From assembly GCA_913061155.1 (NCBI GenBank), contig CAJXSI010000009.1, forward strand, positions 1-42,039: DNA of 42,039 nt, written 5' to 3'. Position 1 is the stretch's first letter, and the number at the start of each line of letters is the position of its first letter. The notes under the pieces are model-generated. The model made no database searches, was not told where the DNA came from, and saw only the letters and a program-made list of their open reading frames with translations. Positions 1-9,371 of the stretch are shown piece after piece. Source of the DNA: an uncultured Alphaproteobacteria bacterium. GTDB lineage: Bacteria; Pseudomonadota; Alphaproteobacteria; UBA7879; VGCX01. The position numbers were made by a program, and so were the translations under genes.

Positions 1-44
1 ATCTAGTACGGTCTCGTGGGCTCGGAGATGTGTATAAGAGACAG
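1..44. other. Illumina Nextera i7 adapter remnant (not genomic)
   Basis: Bases 26-44 are the 19-bp Tn5 mosaic end AGATGTGTATAAGAGACAG. Bases 11-25 (GTCTCGTGGGCTCGG) complete the Nextera read-2 adapter. Bases 3-10 (CTAGTACG) match my memory of the Nextera i7 index N702 as written in the adapter, and bases 1-2 fit the end of P7. This is untrimmed library adapter at a contig end, so genomic sequence starts at about base 45. Confidence 0.97.
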
Positions 45-60
45 GTATTTCCCCTGTAAA

Positions 61-951
61 TTAAGCTTTATTATTTTCATTATAGGTTTCTAACATTTCC
101 AGAACATCGTTGCTGTTATAGGAAATTTCTTTAGAATCTATGAAATGATTAATCCAATGTTTGAAATGTAATTTATCCCAAGGTAGAACCATTGCTATTG
201 GATCTTTTTGTCCTTTTAGAACAACCGACATAAATTTGATGGACCCGTTTGGAATTCCCCTTAAAGTTCTTGAAACTTCAAATTCATCACGGAAAATACC
301 TGCGACTTCCCCTTTATCCAAGGCGTTGAATGCATCATCCCAAGATTTATAGCCTATAATATTCCCTTTTGGGAACAGCTGTTTGGCAAAGGTTTCATAA
401 GAACTATTGCTGATCACCCCAAGCGAAACTTCTTTTCTATTAAAGAAGTCATAGATACTATCGTCTGGTTTTGTTTTCTTTTCAGCAAACCTTAAACGGT
501 TTACAAGTATCGCCTGTCTGAAATTGATATAAGGCTTTGAATATTCAATATAAGCGGCGCGCGGTAATGAAATGCTAAGTTTTGACATCGCAACATCAGC
601 CTCTCCCTTAGCCACCGATTGAACAAGTTCATTAAAAACACTTGTCTTACGGACAATTCTAAGTTTAATCCCAAGTTCTTTTGCAATTTTCTTTCCAAGC
701 TCTACCCCCAGACCTGATGTTCCATCAACCCCTTTAGGATCAGAATAGTAAAATGGTGGATTTTCCCGATTAATTATCGCCAGGCGCAATTCCCCAGAAT
801 TTATGATTTTCTGAGTTCCCGCATCTTGCGTCTTTGATTTAAACAGAGCGTCCGTTGCATTTGAAAAAGGAGAAAACGTTAAAAAGATAATCAAGCTTAA
901 TGAGCCGAATATTTTATACATTGTAAGTTTCCCTGTGACTTTATTATTCAT
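61..951 (-). CDS. Periplasmic amino-acid-type solute-binding protein (SBP family 3)
   Basis: Predicted exported binding protein of an ABC uptake system for a polar amino acid or similar small solute. The N-terminus has basic residues and a hydrophobic stretch ending in FSNA, a typical Sec signal peptide. The family-3 fold then runs to the C-terminus, with GEADVAMSKLSISLPRA and the following YSKPY matching the conserved ligand-binding segment. The ORF track starts at a GTG; I prefer the ATG four codons later (951) because GAGG lies 6 bases upstream of it. A second ATG at 921, directly before the hydrophobic core, is also possible. No permease or ATPase gene is visible, since the contig ends just downstream. 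The ligand cannot be read from the sequence. Confidence 0.85.
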   Translation of the reverse strand: MNNKVTGKLTMYKIFGSLSLIIFLTFSPFSNATDALFKSKTQDAGTQKIINSGELRLAIINRENPPFYYSDPKGVDGTSGLGVELGKKIAKELGIKLRIVRKTSVFNELVQSVAKGEADVAMSKLSISLPRAAYIEYSKPYINFRQAILVNRLRFAEKKTKPDDSIYDFFNRKEVSLGVISNSSYETFAKQLFPKGNIIGYKSWDDAFNALDKGEVAGIFRDEFEVSRTLRGIPNGSIKFMSVVLKGQKDPIAMVLPWDKLHFKHWINHFIDSKEISYNSNDVLEMLETYNENNKA

Positions 952-1002
952 TATATACCTCACTTACAGATTAGCATATCAACGTTTTTATAAAAAATCC
1001 AT

Positions 1003-1032
1003 AAAAAAACCCGGCATCAAGCCGGGTTTTTT
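1003..1032 (-). terminator. Intrinsic terminator after hppA
   Basis: Stem ACCCGGC/GCCGGGT with loop ATCAA, flanked by A-runs on one side and T-runs on the other, lies 16 bases past the hppA stop. It can work in both directions and separates hppA from the solute-binding protein gene. Confidence 0.9.
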
Positions 1033-1047
1033 CATTATTGTTTTAAA

Positions 1048-3129
1048 CTAAGCCATTACTGCCAATAATAACAAGGCAACAATATTGATAATCTTAATCA
1101 TAGGGTTAATTGCAGGCCCAGCTGTATCCTTATATGGATCCCCAACTGTATCGCCTGTAATTGAGGCAAGATGCGCCTCTGAGTTTTTACCACCATGATG
1201 ACCATCTTCAATATATTTCTTTGCATTATCCCAAGCACCCCCACCGGATGTCATGGAAATTGCAACAAAAATACCTGTCACGATCGTCCCCAAAAGCATG
1301 GCCCCTAAAGCTGTTAATCCTTCAGAAAACCCAACAAAGTGGGAAACCAGGAAGAACAACAAAACAGGGGATAAGATGGGCAATAATGATGGAAGAATCA
1401 TTTCTTTAATGGCTGCTTTTGTCAAAATATCAACAGCGCGACCATAGTCAGGCTTCGCCTCGCCAGACATGATTCCTTTAATTTCTTTAAATTGCCTACG
1501 TACTTCGACAACAATTTGACCACCTGCGCGACCAACTGCCTTCATTCCCATTGCAGAGAATAAATACGGCAACATACCACCAACAAACAAGCCTATAACA
1601 ACATAGGGATCTTGAAGGTTAAAAGAAATATCTATGTTTGGAAAATAAGACTTAATATCTTCTGTATAGGCGGAAAATAGTACCAAAGAAGCAAGCGCAG
1701 CAGAACCAATAGCATACCCTTTTGTTACCGCTTTTGTTGTATTTCCAACAGCATCCAATGCATCTGTTACTTTGCGAACATCCTCTGGTAATTTCGCCAT
1801 TTCTGCAATACCACCTGCATTGTCTGTCACAGGTCCGTAAGCATCTAATGTGACAATAATTCCAGCCAAAGATAACATGGCTGTTGCCGCGATACCAATT
1901 CCAAACAATCCGGCAACGACATAAGAAGCAACGATACCTGCGCAAATAATGATAATTGGCAATGCTGTCGCTTCCATAGAAACGGCCAGTCCTTGGATAA
2001 TATTTGTCGCGTGACCTGTTTCAGATGCCTTAGCAACACTTCTAACTGGACGATATTCCGTGGAAGTATAATATTCAGTCACCCAAACCAAAAGGCCTGT
2101 TACAATCAACCCAACCCAAACGCACATGTTTAAAGAGGCTGTTGTAATAACGTATTTTTCACCAAGATTAAATAATTTATTATCAGAAAAAACGTGATCC
2201 ATAGCAAAGTAAATCAACACAGCAGACAACACACTTGCAACAACAAGGGTTTTGTACAAGGCTGCCATAATGTTTTGCTTTTTCCCAAGTCTTAGGAAGA
2301 AAGTACCCACAACAGATCCGATGATGCTCATCCCGCAAATTAATAGAGGCAATAACATCATTGATTCTCTTTGTTCACCTGCTGGGAACGTAATACCCGC
2401 AATAATCATTGTCGCAACAATTGTCACAACATATGTTTCAAACAAGTCAGCGGCCATACCAGCACAATCACCCACATTGTCACCAACATTGTCAGCAATA
2501 ACACCTGCATTTCTGGGATCATCTTCAGGAATACCTGCTTCGATTTTACCAACTAAGTCAGACCCAACATCGGCACCCTTTGTGAAAATTCCACCACCTA
2601 AGCGTGCAAAAATTGATATCAAAGAAGCCCCGAAACTTAATCCGAGCAATGCTTCAATAATTTCTCTGTGACCAAGCCCCATAGTAGAAAGCGTCTTGTA
2701 ATAAAGAACGATCCCTAGCAATGCCAAACCAACGACCAACATTCCTGTTATAGCCCCTGATTTATAAGCAATCCCCAAAGCTTTCTTAATGCCTGTCCTG
2801 GCGGCTTCAGCTGTTCTAACGTTCGCCCGAACAGAAATATTCATGCCTATATACCCTGCCGCACCAGAAAGTACCGCCCCCAATGCGAAGCCAATACATA
2901 CATGCTCCCCCATCAAAGTATAAAGTATAATGTCTATGAAAATACCTACAACTGCGATCGTCAAGTATTGACGATTGAGGTAAGCACGCGCGCCCTCTTG
3001 AATTGCTTTTGCAATTTCTTGCATCTTGCTTGTTCCAGTTCCCTGAACAAGCACTTGCCTTGTGGCAAAAAGCCCGTAAACAAGAGCCAAAACTCCTGAA
3101 AATATTACTATATTATATATGTCTGACAT
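1048..3129 (-). CDS. hppA: Membrane-bound H+-translocating pyrophosphatase, K+-independent type
   Basis: Hydrolyses pyrophosphate and pumps protons across the inner membrane, recovering energy from biosynthetic PPi. The 693-residue protein has about 16 membrane segments. It carries the substrate-binding motifs [18 protein letters not shown] (about 178-195), DNVGDNVGD (about 213-221), [12 protein letters not shown] and, near the C-terminus, [18 protein letters not shown]. In [10 protein letters not shown] (about 462-471) the position that is Ala in K+-dependent enzymes is Lys, with Thr three residues on, which marks the K+-independent H+-pumping class. The start has GAGG seven bases upstream. 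The gene has its own promoter just after nusB and a terminator behind it, so it is probably monocistronic. Confidence 0.97.
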   Translation of the reverse strand: MSDIYNIVIFSGVLALVYGLFATRQVLVQGTGTSKMQEIAKAIQEGARAYLNRQYLTIAVVGIFIDIILYTLMGEHVCIGFALGAVLSGAAGYIGMNISVRANVRTAEAARTGIKKALGIAYKSGAITGMLVVGLALLGIVLYYKTLSTMGLGHREIIEALLGLSFGASLISIFARLGGGIFTKGADVGSDLVGKIEAGIPEDDPRNAGVIADNVGDNVGDCAGMAADLFETYVVTIVATMIIAGITFPAGEQRESMMLLPLLICGMSIIGSVVGTFFLRLGKKQNIMAALYKTLVVASVLSAVLIYFAMDHVFSDNKLFNLGEKYVITTASLNMCVWVGLIVTGLLVWVTEYYTSTEYRPVRSVAKASETGHATNIIQGLAVSMEATALPIIIICAGIVASYVVAGLFGIGIAATAMLSLAGIIVTLDAYGPVTDNAGGIAEMAKLPEDVRKVTDALDAVGNTTKAVTKGYAIGSAALASLVLFSAYTEDIKSYFPNIDISFNLQDPYVVIGLFVGGMLPYLFSAMGMKAVGRAGGQIVVEVRRQFKEIKGIMSGEAKPDYGRAVDILTKAAIKEMILPSLLPILSPVLLFFLVSHFVGFSEGLTALGAMLLGTIVTGIFVAISMTSGGGAWDNAKKYIEDGHHGGKNSEAHLASITGDTVGDPYKDTAGPAINPMIKIINIVALLLLAVMA

Positions 3130-3178
3130 TGTTTTTCCTCAATTAAATACGACAAAATTTTATTGTACATAAGCAGAT

Positions 3179-3206
3179 ATTATATTTAATTTACCCCAAT
3201 TGTCCA
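3179..3206 (-). promoter_or_regulatory. Sigma-70-type promoter for hppA
   Basis: Reading leftward, TGGACA (-35, five of six to consensus), a 16-base spacer and a perfect TATAAT (-10) lie about 50 bases upstream of the hppA start codon. They sit in the gap after the nusB stop. This is a sequence match only. Confidence 0.6.
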
Positions 3207-3210
3207 GGAC

Positions 3211-3663
3211 TTAATATCGAATTTTTTTTGAAAGGGTATTTAAGATTCCATTAACAAGCTTATGCTCTTTCCCCGAGTAAAAAGCATGGGTCACATCAAC
3301 GTATTCATTGATAATGACGGCAGCGTCCGTTTCCACCTCAGACAGCAGCTCTGCAATGGCGACCTGCAAAACAGATCTTGCCAAGATATCCAGGCGCTTT
3401 GGGATGATATTTTCCGGCAAGGCTTCATCGATCATTTCATTAATATCTGCACAGCGATCATGTGTTTCTTTCACAAGTTTTTTATAAAATTCAGCATTCA
3501 AAGAAATATCTTCATGCTCTGAAATTTTATCGCCTTCAAAAAACTCTAAATAATCATCAACGGCGGCTTTTGAACTTGCTTCAACCATATTAATTTCATA
3601 CATACTTTGAACAGCAGCCAACCTTGACGCCGATTTTTTCGTATACTTACTTACTTTGGTCAT
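3211..3663 (-). CDS. nusB: Transcription antitermination factor NusB
   Basis: RNA-binding factor that joins NusE (S10) on boxA to promote antitermination, chiefly on rRNA operons. The 150-residue all-helical protein shows the conserved start [18 protein letters not shown]. The C-terminal hallmark [19 protein letters not shown] is followed by the VNGILNTL segment. Its ATG overlaps the nrdR stop as ATGA, so the two are translationally coupled. In free-living alphaproteobacteria riboflavin genes usually lie between nrdR and nusB; here nothing is left of them. Confidence 0.96.
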   Translation of the reverse strand: MTKVSKYTKKSASRLAAVQSMYEINMVEASSKAAVDDYLEFFEGDKISEHEDISLNAEFYKKLVKETHDRCADINEMIDEALPENIIPKRLDILARSVLQVAIAELLSEVETDAAVIINEYVDVTHAFYSGKEHKLVNGILNTLSKKIRY

Positions 3664-4118
3664 TCTGTATCTTCCATTAAATTTGCAATAAATTGTTTAA
3701 AATCATCTGGCTCTTTAAAGTCTTTATAGACTGAGGCAAAGCGCACATAAGCCACTTTGTCCAGATCCAATAACGATTCAAGAACCATCTCTCCTATCTT
3801 TGTCGAAGGGATTTCTTGTTCTCCTAATAACTCTAGGCGCCGAATAATGCTGCTGATAAATTTTTCCACCCGATCTTGTTCGATCGGCCTTTTACTCATC
3901 GCTGTAACGATTGATAGTGTTAACTTGTCCCGTTCAAAGGGAACACGATCCCCATTCTTTTTCAAAACAATCAAATCTGCCAAGTGAATCCGTTCAAAGG
4001 TTGTGAAACGGGATCCACATTCTGGACAAAAACGACGACGGCGAATGGCAAGGTTATCCTCTGCCGGCCGGGAATCTTTTACTTGAGTATCTGTATACGT
4101 ACAAAAAGGGCATCGCAT
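3660..4118 (-). CDS. nrdR: Transcriptional repressor NrdR
   Basis: Nucleotide-sensing repressor of ribonucleotide reductase genes. The N-terminal zinc ribbon has Cys at 3, 6, 31 and 34 (MRCPFC and FCPECGSRF) with the basic RRRR stretch before the second pair. An ATP-cone domain fills roughly residues 49-139 ([16 protein letters not shown] is its start). Length 152 is normal. It lies 8 bases downstream of glyA and overlaps nusB by four bases, so it is part of the tlc-rpiB-glyA-nrdR-nusB run. Confidence 0.97.
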   Translation of the reverse strand: MRCPFCTYTDTQVKDSRPAEDNLAIRRRRFCPECGSRFTTFERIHLADLIVLKKNGDRVPFERDKLTLSIVTAMSKRPIEQDRVEKFISSIIRRLELLGEQEIPSTKIGEMVLESLLDLDKVAYVRFASVYKDFKEPDDFKQFIANLMEDTE

Positions 4119-4126
4119 GGTTTCAC

Positions 4127-5398
4127 CTAATACATAGGAAATTTGTTACAAAGATCAATCACTTTCTTTTGCACCAATTTTTCAACCGATTGGTTACCAT
4201 CAATCCCATTTTTGATTAACCCTTCCAAAAGTTCGTGCATCAAAGCAACCAGTTCCACGCATTCTTTTTCCTTAAACCCGCGGGTGGTAATGGCGGGCGA
4301 CCCCAATCGAATCCCAGAGGTGATCATTGGTTTTTCCGAATCAAAGGGAATAGAATTTTTATTACAAGTCATGTTTGCTTTTTCCAAAGATATTTGGGCA
4401 TCCATGCCTGTAATTTTTTTATTACGCAGATCAATAACCAATAAATGGGATTCCGTTCCCCCCGCAACCAAGTCATAGCCATATTTTATAAATTCATCCG
4501 CCATAACCTTGGCATTTTTCACAACTTGCTGAGCATAGTCTTTAAAAGAAGGTTTTAAAACTTCACCAAAAGCAACAGCCTTAGCAGCAATCACGTGCAT
4601 CAATGGGCCCCCTTGCAACCCAGGGAAAATGGCTGAATTTAATTTCTTACCCATAGCCAAATCATTCGAAAGAATGATGCCACCACGCGGGCCGCGCAAA
4701 GTTTTATGTGTTGTTGATGTCACAACATGGGCATGTGGGAAAGGGCTTGGGTACATCCCTCCTGCAACAAGGCCGGCAAAGTGCGCCATGTCCACCAATA
4801 GATAGGCGCCAACCTTATCTGCAATTTCCCGAAATCTTGCAAAATCGATAATCAGTGGATAAGCAGATCCCCCGGCAATAATTAACTTAGGTTTATGTTC
4901 CAGTGCCATTGATTCAACTTGATCATAGTCGATGGCCCCCGTGTCTTTACAAACATCATACCCATGGGCATTGAACCATTTTCCGGACATACTGACCTTT
5001 GATCCATGCGTAAGATGCCCCCCAGAATTCAATGACATCCCTAAAATGGAATCCCCTGGCTGAAGCAAGGCAAGAAAAACCCCTTCATTTGCCTGAGACC
5101 CTGAATGAGGCTGAACATTTGCAAACTGACAACCAAATATTTCCTTTAACCGATTCCGGGCAAGATCTTCTGCTTTATCAACAAATTCACAGCCGCCATA
5201 ATAACGACGCCCTGGATATCCTTCTGCATATTTATTGGTCATAATCGACCCTTGTGCCTCAAGAATGGCCTGGGAAACAAAGTTTTCTGAGGCAATTAAT
5301 TCAATATGCTGGAACTGGCGATTTTTTTCCTGTTGAATTGCCTGATGAATATCAGCGTCCGCTGCCATTAAATCTTTATTGAAAAATTCTTTTGTCAT
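4127..5398 (-). CDS. glyA: Serine hydroxymethyltransferase
   Basis: PLP enzyme that interconverts serine plus tetrahydrofolate and glycine plus 5,10-methylene-THF, the main source of one-carbon units. The 423 residues are full length. Landmarks are LIASENF near residue 34, the GGHLTHG glycine/histidine segment, and [16 protein letters not shown] with the PLP-binding lysine at about 232. The start has an ideal AGGAGG five bases upstream and shares one base with the rpiB stop (TAATG), so expression is coupled. The rpiB-glyA-nrdR order is common in alphaproteobacteria. Confidence 0.98.
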   Translation of the reverse strand: MTKEFFNKDLMAADADIHQAIQQEKNRQFQHIELIASENFVSQAILEAQGSIMTNKYAEGYPGRRYYGGCEFVDKAEDLARNRLKEIFGCQFANVQPHSGSQANEGVFLALLQPGDSILGMSLNSGGHLTHGSKVSMSGKWFNAHGYDVCKDTGAIDYDQVESMALEHKPKLIIAGGSAYPLIIDFARFREIADKVGAYLLVDMAHFAGLVAGGMYPSPFPHAHVVTSTTHKTLRGPRGGIILSNDLAMGKKLNSAIFPGLQGGPLMHVIAAKAVAFGEVLKPSFKDYAQQVVKNAKVMADEFIKYGYDLVAGGTESHLLVIDLRNKKITGMDAQISLEKANMTCNKNSIPFDSEKPMITSGIRLGSPAITTRGFKEKECVELVALMHELLEGLIKNGIDGNQSVEKLVQKKVIDLCNKFPMY

Positions 5399-5832
5399 TA
5401 TAACCTCCTGTCAATTTTATTAACCCGGCGTTCATGACGCCCGTTTTCAGATTCTGTTATTAAAAAATTCTTGATTGATTTTTTGATTTCATCAATTGGC
5501 ATTTGACGTGCACCAAAGCAAATGATATTTGCGGCATTATGTTGACGGGCCAACGTTGCCATATCTGGATTAAAACAATTAAATGCGCGAACATTTTCAT
5601 GGCGGTTCGCTGTCATTTCCATCCCAATACCGGACCCACAAATCAAAAGCCCCCGATCAACTTTTTCTGTTGAAACAAGATCGGCAACCTTGTGGGCATA
5701 ATCTGGATAATCTGATGATTCGTTTGTATCGGTTCCACAGTCAATGACTTTATGACCAAGGGTTTCAAGAAACTGGACAAGATCTAATTTCAAGTCAAAT
5801 CCTGCATGATCCATTCCAATTGCTATTTTCAT
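5398..5832 (-). CDS. rpiB: Ribose-5-phosphate isomerase B
   Basis: Interconverts ribose 5-phosphate and ribulose 5-phosphate in the non-oxidative pentose phosphate pathway. The 144-residue LacAB/RpiB protein begins [15 protein letters not shown] and has [16 protein letters not shown], which contains the CGSGIG catalytic cysteine loop. [14 protein letters not shown] is the usual conserved later segment. It starts 10 bases after tlc ends and overlaps glyA by one base, which places it in the tlc transcription unit. Confidence 0.95.
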   Translation of the reverse strand: MKIAIGMDHAGFDLKLDLVQFLETLGHKVIDCGTDTNESSDYPDYAHKVADLVSTEKVDRGLLICGSGIGMEMTANRHENVRAFNCFNPDMATLARQHNAANIICFGARQMPIDEIKKSIKNFLITESENGRHERRVNKIDRRL

Positions 5833-5842
5833 AAAAGGCTCT

Positions 5843-7375
5843 TTATTGAACGGTTTTACCTTCTTTTTTGCCGTAGGCTAAAGTTAAAAACTTGTTATTC
5901 AGGCTGTATATTGACCAAACCCACACTGCTAAGACTATCATAAGAATGATGGCTATGTAAGGTGCTATTGATAATTGTGATCCAGTTGTAATAAATAAAA
6001 GCAACATCTGAATTGCAGACCCACCCAGTTTTCCGACACGGCCACTCAACACATCAACGGCGGCCTTTCCTTTGACTTTAAGTTCGGGATCCAAAGGAAT
6101 ATAAGACATTTCGCGCGTCACATTAAAGAAACTGTATTTACAGCTTTTACTAAGCAAGTTATTCCATTTTCCGACCATAACCGACATTAATAAGGGCGTA
6201 AGACCAACACTGATTGCCATAGGGGATAAAGTGTCATCAAAAACTGTTAGGCCAAAGAAAAACAGGCCGGTGACAAAGATAACTGCCGGGGTCACCAAGG
6301 CACTACGGCGCCAACTGATCCTGCGAAGAAAGTGCGACCCAACCAAACTGATTAAGACAGTAATAACCCCCATTTTAATGGTAACATTTCCAAAGAATCC
6401 CTGGACAGCCAATGGCGTGCTGTACAATTCTTTTACTTGGCTTTTCCACGTTACTTCAACCAAATTGATACAGACATTATAACTGATACCTATAACAGCA
6501 ATTAGGCCAATGTATTTAGAAGTCAGTATATATTTGAAGCTTTGGAAAAATGATAGTTTTACTTTAGGTTTTTGTTTTGAATCATCGGCCTCGGGGTGAT
6601 ACCTAAAGTTTTCCTCTACTGCGTTGTCATTAATCCATTTAAATGTGACCATAATTAATAAACAGGAAATGGCAAAGCACAGCATCATTTCTTGTAATGT
6701 TTCGCCGTAGGCAACCATATCCATGACCTTACCTGCCATCTGTTTTTTTTCAGTTGCATAAGAACTTACAAACAAGCCCGAAAGAATTGTTCCAAGACCA
6801 TTAAACATACTATAGAGCATATAAAACCGTTTGGACTGTTCAACGGTTGTAATTTGGTTGGCGAACTGCCAGAAAAGTAAATTAATAACAACCCCAGACC
6901 ACATCTCTGAAAATATATAAAACAGGGAAAAACCCCAATACCCAACAACGGGAAACAACCATTTTATATGGGGGTGGGCAATTTTCAAAGCAGAGACCTC
7001 TGCCACAGATAAATGAAAAGTATCTTGATTTGGATAGATGAAATAAGCAAAAACCAATACAAAGACAGCAAAAAATGAAAGAATGGTATAAAAGATCGTT
7101 CTTTGCGTCATGGCATTTGCCATCCAGGTATACCCCATCACAAAGATAAGGGAGCATATAAAAACCCCAACCTTTAGAAAGTTAATAGCCTCAGCCCCTG
7201 ATTCGGGTGCCGAAATAATAATGATGTCTTTCGAATTATGCCCAATCCAAAAGTTGAAGGTGATCAAAATCATCATCAGTCCCATCGGGACAATTTTTTT
7301 TATTTCATGGGAATAGATAGGGAAAAATAATGATCTTAATTTAGAAAATTCTGTCGAATTTGTATTTGTACTCAT
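5843..7375 (-). CDS. tlc: Nucleotide transporter of the ATP/ADP translocase (Tlc/NTT) family
   Basis: Predicted inner-membrane antiporter that takes up host ATP (or another nucleotide) in exchange for ADP or a similar nucleotide. The 510-residue protein has 11-12 hydrophobic segments. Family landmarks are an N-terminal KLRSLFFPIYSHEIKKIVPM stretch, KDIIIISAPESGAEAINFLK after helix 1, and SEMWSGVVINLLFWQFANQ in the middle, all in the order seen in Rickettsia and chlamydial NTTs. The family is nearly restricted to intracellular bacteria and plastids. Sequence alone does not separate ATP/ADP exchange from import of other nucleotides. It heads the run tlc-rpiB-glyA-nrdR-nusB and follows a 122-base gap that could hold a promoter. 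Confidence 0.93.
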   Translation of the reverse strand: MSTNTNSTEFSKLRSLFFPIYSHEIKKIVPMGLMMILITFNFWIGHNSKDIIIISAPESGAEAINFLKVGVFICSLIFVMGYTWMANAMTQRTIFYTILSFFAVFVLVFAYFIYPNQDTFHLSVAEVSALKIAHPHIKWLFPVVGYWGFSLFYIFSEMWSGVVINLLFWQFANQITTVEQSKRFYMLYSMFNGLGTILSGLFVSSYATEKKQMAGKVMDMVAYGETLQEMMLCFAISCLLIMVTFKWINDNAVEENFRYHPEADDSKQKPKVKLSFFQSFKYILTSKYIGLIAVIGISYNVCINLVEVTWKSQVKELYSTPLAVQGFFGNVTIKMGVITVLISLVGSHFLRRISWRRSALVTPAVIFVTGLFFFGLTVFDDTLSPMAISVGLTPLLMSVMVGKWNNLLSKSCKYSFFNVTREMSYIPLDPELKVKGKAAVDVLSGRVGKLGGSAIQMLLLFITTGSQLSIAPYIAIILMIVLAVWVWSIYSLNNKFLTLAYGKKEGKTVQ

Positions 7376-7497
7376 TTACTTTCTACCACATAAGGAATAT
7401 TGTCTTAGGGTTAACACGAACCATCCATAAAATCAATTTAAAATCCTGAGTTTTTTTAAACAGATTAATTTCCATACCAACAAAAAGTCAAAACATC

Positions 7498-8217
7498 CTA
7501 TTTCTGAATATATTTTCTGACCAAAGCATTCCAATCACGCAGGCCTAAAGAAGGTTCAAAGTCTCGCATTTGTTGCGAAGCTTTATGGCAAACCATTTCG
7601 TCTGGGAAAATAATTTTATCCAAGTCACCTGCAACAGCAGCCATCGCTTTAAGTTGAACTTGGCAGGCCATATCCAGATAATACATATAAAAAAAGGCTT
7701 CTTGGATCGTTTTCCCAACAGTTAGCAACCCATGGTTTTCCATAAGCAAGGCTTTGTTTTCACTTCCCAAACTTTTTATAATTTTATTTTCTTCTGTGCT
7801 ATCCAAGGCAAGGCCCCCATATGAATGGATGGCGATCTTATGATAGAAATGAAAGGAAAACTGCGATAAAAATAACAATCCACATTTCAAGGAACTTACG
7901 GCAACACCGGCGGGCGTATGTAAATGAACAATGGCATTGATATCTGGCCTAGACTGATATATGGATCCGTGAATGGATTGCCCTGTTGTATTATGAACCC
8001 CGGAACCTTCTACTTGATTTCCTGCTGAATCCAATCGCACAAGATTTTCTGGGCATATTTCCTCAAAAAAAGGGCCCAAAGGGTTAATCCAATAAGATGA
8101 TTGATCGATTAAAGACCTTGAAGAAATATGAGTATACGTTTGGTCATCCATTTCCAAGGCAGAAAAGATTCGAAACGCATAAGATAAATCTTTTTTAACA
8201 GTCGTATCAGATAACAT
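7498..8217 (-). CDS. Class II aldolase/adducin-family protein
   Basis: Likely Zn-dependent aldolase or decarboxylase-like enzyme; the substrate is not predictable. The 239 residues contain the metal-binding HLHTPAG (about 100-106) and the later ENHGLLTVG, both typical of the class II aldolase and adducin N-terminal domain. It begins 2 bases after lpxB ends and is the last gene of the long rpsB-lpxB run. Class II aldolase genes of similar length occur in many alphaproteobacteria without a known role. The lipid A position may only reflect co-transcription. Confidence 0.85.
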   Translation of the reverse strand: MLSDTTVKKDLSYAFRIFSALEMDDQTYTHISSRSLIDQSSYWINPLGPFFEEICPENLVRLDSAGNQVEGSGVHNTTGQSIHGSIYQSRPDINAIVHLHTPAGVAVSSLKCGLLFLSQFSFHFYHKIAIHSYGGLALDSTEENKIIKSLGSENKALLMENHGLLTVGKTIQEAFFYMYYLDMACQVQLKAMAAVAGDLDKIIFPDEMVCHKASQQMRDFEPSLGLRDWNALVRKYIQK

Positions 8218-8219
8218 TT

Positions 8220-9371
8220 CTATCTCCCTTCATTAATTTTTAAAACCGCCTCTGCCGCCAGATCACTTGGTGTTTTATTTTCTGGAGTTAACATCGTTCT
8301 AACTTTTTTTAGTGCTTCTTTTTGTTTTTTATTTTCTTTGGGATCATTCAGAATTGTTAAGATACTTTTTGATAGATCTTCTGGGTTACATTTTTCTTGT
8401 AATAACTCAGGCACAATCCTTTTATTCATTAAAATATTAACCATACAAGCATATTTGACCTTAAGAAAAGGCCGGGCAATCCATTCAGTTATTTTAGAAA
8501 TTTTATAAGTAATTACCATCGGCAGACTGGCTGCGGCCAATTCCAAAGCAATCGTCCCTGATGCAGCAAGCGCAACTTTTGATGCCGCATAGGCATCTTT
8601 TCGATCTTGTAAATCCGTTATAATTGAAACAGGGCTTGTCCAATCTTGCCCTTCCAAATATTTTCGATAACAGTCCAAGGTTGGGATAACGATATGCAAC
8701 TTACTGATTTTACTGGATAAAATACACACAGCCTTCTTGTAAATCGGAATTAAGGTATCCAATTCACGCTGGCGGCTTCCTGGCAACAAAGTAAGAATTG
8801 TTGATTTTGGATCAATCTTATAGTTTTTTAAAAATTTTCCTGCATCGCCTTTATCGAATCCCATTTCCATAATTGGGTGCCCAATATAGGTTGTTGGCAG
8901 GTTTTCTTTTTCAAAATACGGTGGTTCAAAAGGAAAAATACAAAACAGATGATCCAGAAATTTGGCCACCATTTTTGCCCGCCAAGCCTTCCATGCCCAA
9001 ACGGTTGGCGCAACATAATGAATATGGCGGACGCCCTGCCCTTTGATCATTTTTCCTAAGCGAAAGTTAAAACCGGGGAAATCCACTGTTATTAAAAGAT
9101 CAGGTTTATTTTTTATCAACCTTTCTTTTAATTCTTTTAACTTTTTATAAACCCCATAATATTTTTCAAAATCTTCAAAAAACCCCATGATGGATAGTTC
9201 TTGCAAAGGATAGATAGACTGAAGACCTTGCGCTTGCATATGCTGACCGCCGATACCTTCAAAAATAATCGTGGGGTCTTTCTTTTTTAAAGATTTCATA
9301 AGTTGGGCCGCAATAAAATCACCTGATGGTTCGCCTGCAATAATCATAATTTTCGTCCGAGAATGGGTCAT
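8220..9371 (-). CDS. lpxB: Lipid-A-disaccharide synthase
   Basis: GT19 glycosyltransferase that joins UDP-2,3-diacylglucosamine and lipid X into the lipid A disaccharide at the inner membrane. The 383 residues begin with the signature IMIIAGEPSGDFIAAQLM. They include VTVDFPGFNFRLG, HYVAPTVWAWKAWRA and the LTLLPGSRQRE donor-site motif. ALAASGTIALELAAASLPMV closes the active-site cleft. It abuts lpxI with no gap (TAAATG), so LpxI product feeds directly to LpxB from the same mRNA. Confidence 0.97.
   Translation of the reverse strand: MTHSRTKIMIIAGEPSGDFIAAQLMKSLKKKDPTIIFEGIGGQHMQAQGLQSIYPLQELSIMGFFEDFEKYYGVYKKLKELKERLIKNKPDLLITVDFPGFNFRLGKMIKGQGVRHIHYVAPTVWAWKAWRAKMVAKFLDHLFCIFPFEPPYFEKENLPTTYIGHPIMEMGFDKGDAGKFLKNYKIDPKSTILTLLPGSRQRELDTLIPIYKKAVCILSSKISKLHIVIPTLDCYRKYLEGQDWTSPVSIITDLQDRKDAYAASKVALAASGTIALELAAASLPMVITYKISKITEWIARPFLKVKYACMVNILMNKRIVPELLQEKCNPEDLSKSILTILNDPKENKKQKEALKKVRTMLTPENKTPSDLAAEAVLKINEGR

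Noticed and set aside
26-44. Tn5 mosaic end suggesting a Tn5-type transposon
   Set aside because: It is contiguous with Nextera adapter and index bases at the contig end and has no transposase, so it is library adapter.
2252-2671. 139-aa rightward ORF
   Set aside because: Fully inside hppA on the other strand; low-complexity Pro/Ile/Thr product from antisense reading of membrane helices.
4143-4478. 111-aa rightward ORF
   Set aside because: Shadow of glyA on the opposite strand.
7498-8217. Class II aldolase as a lipid A biosynthesis enzyme
   Set aside because: Only position suggests it; the motifs are those of sugar-phosphate aldolases/adducin and no lipid A step needs it.
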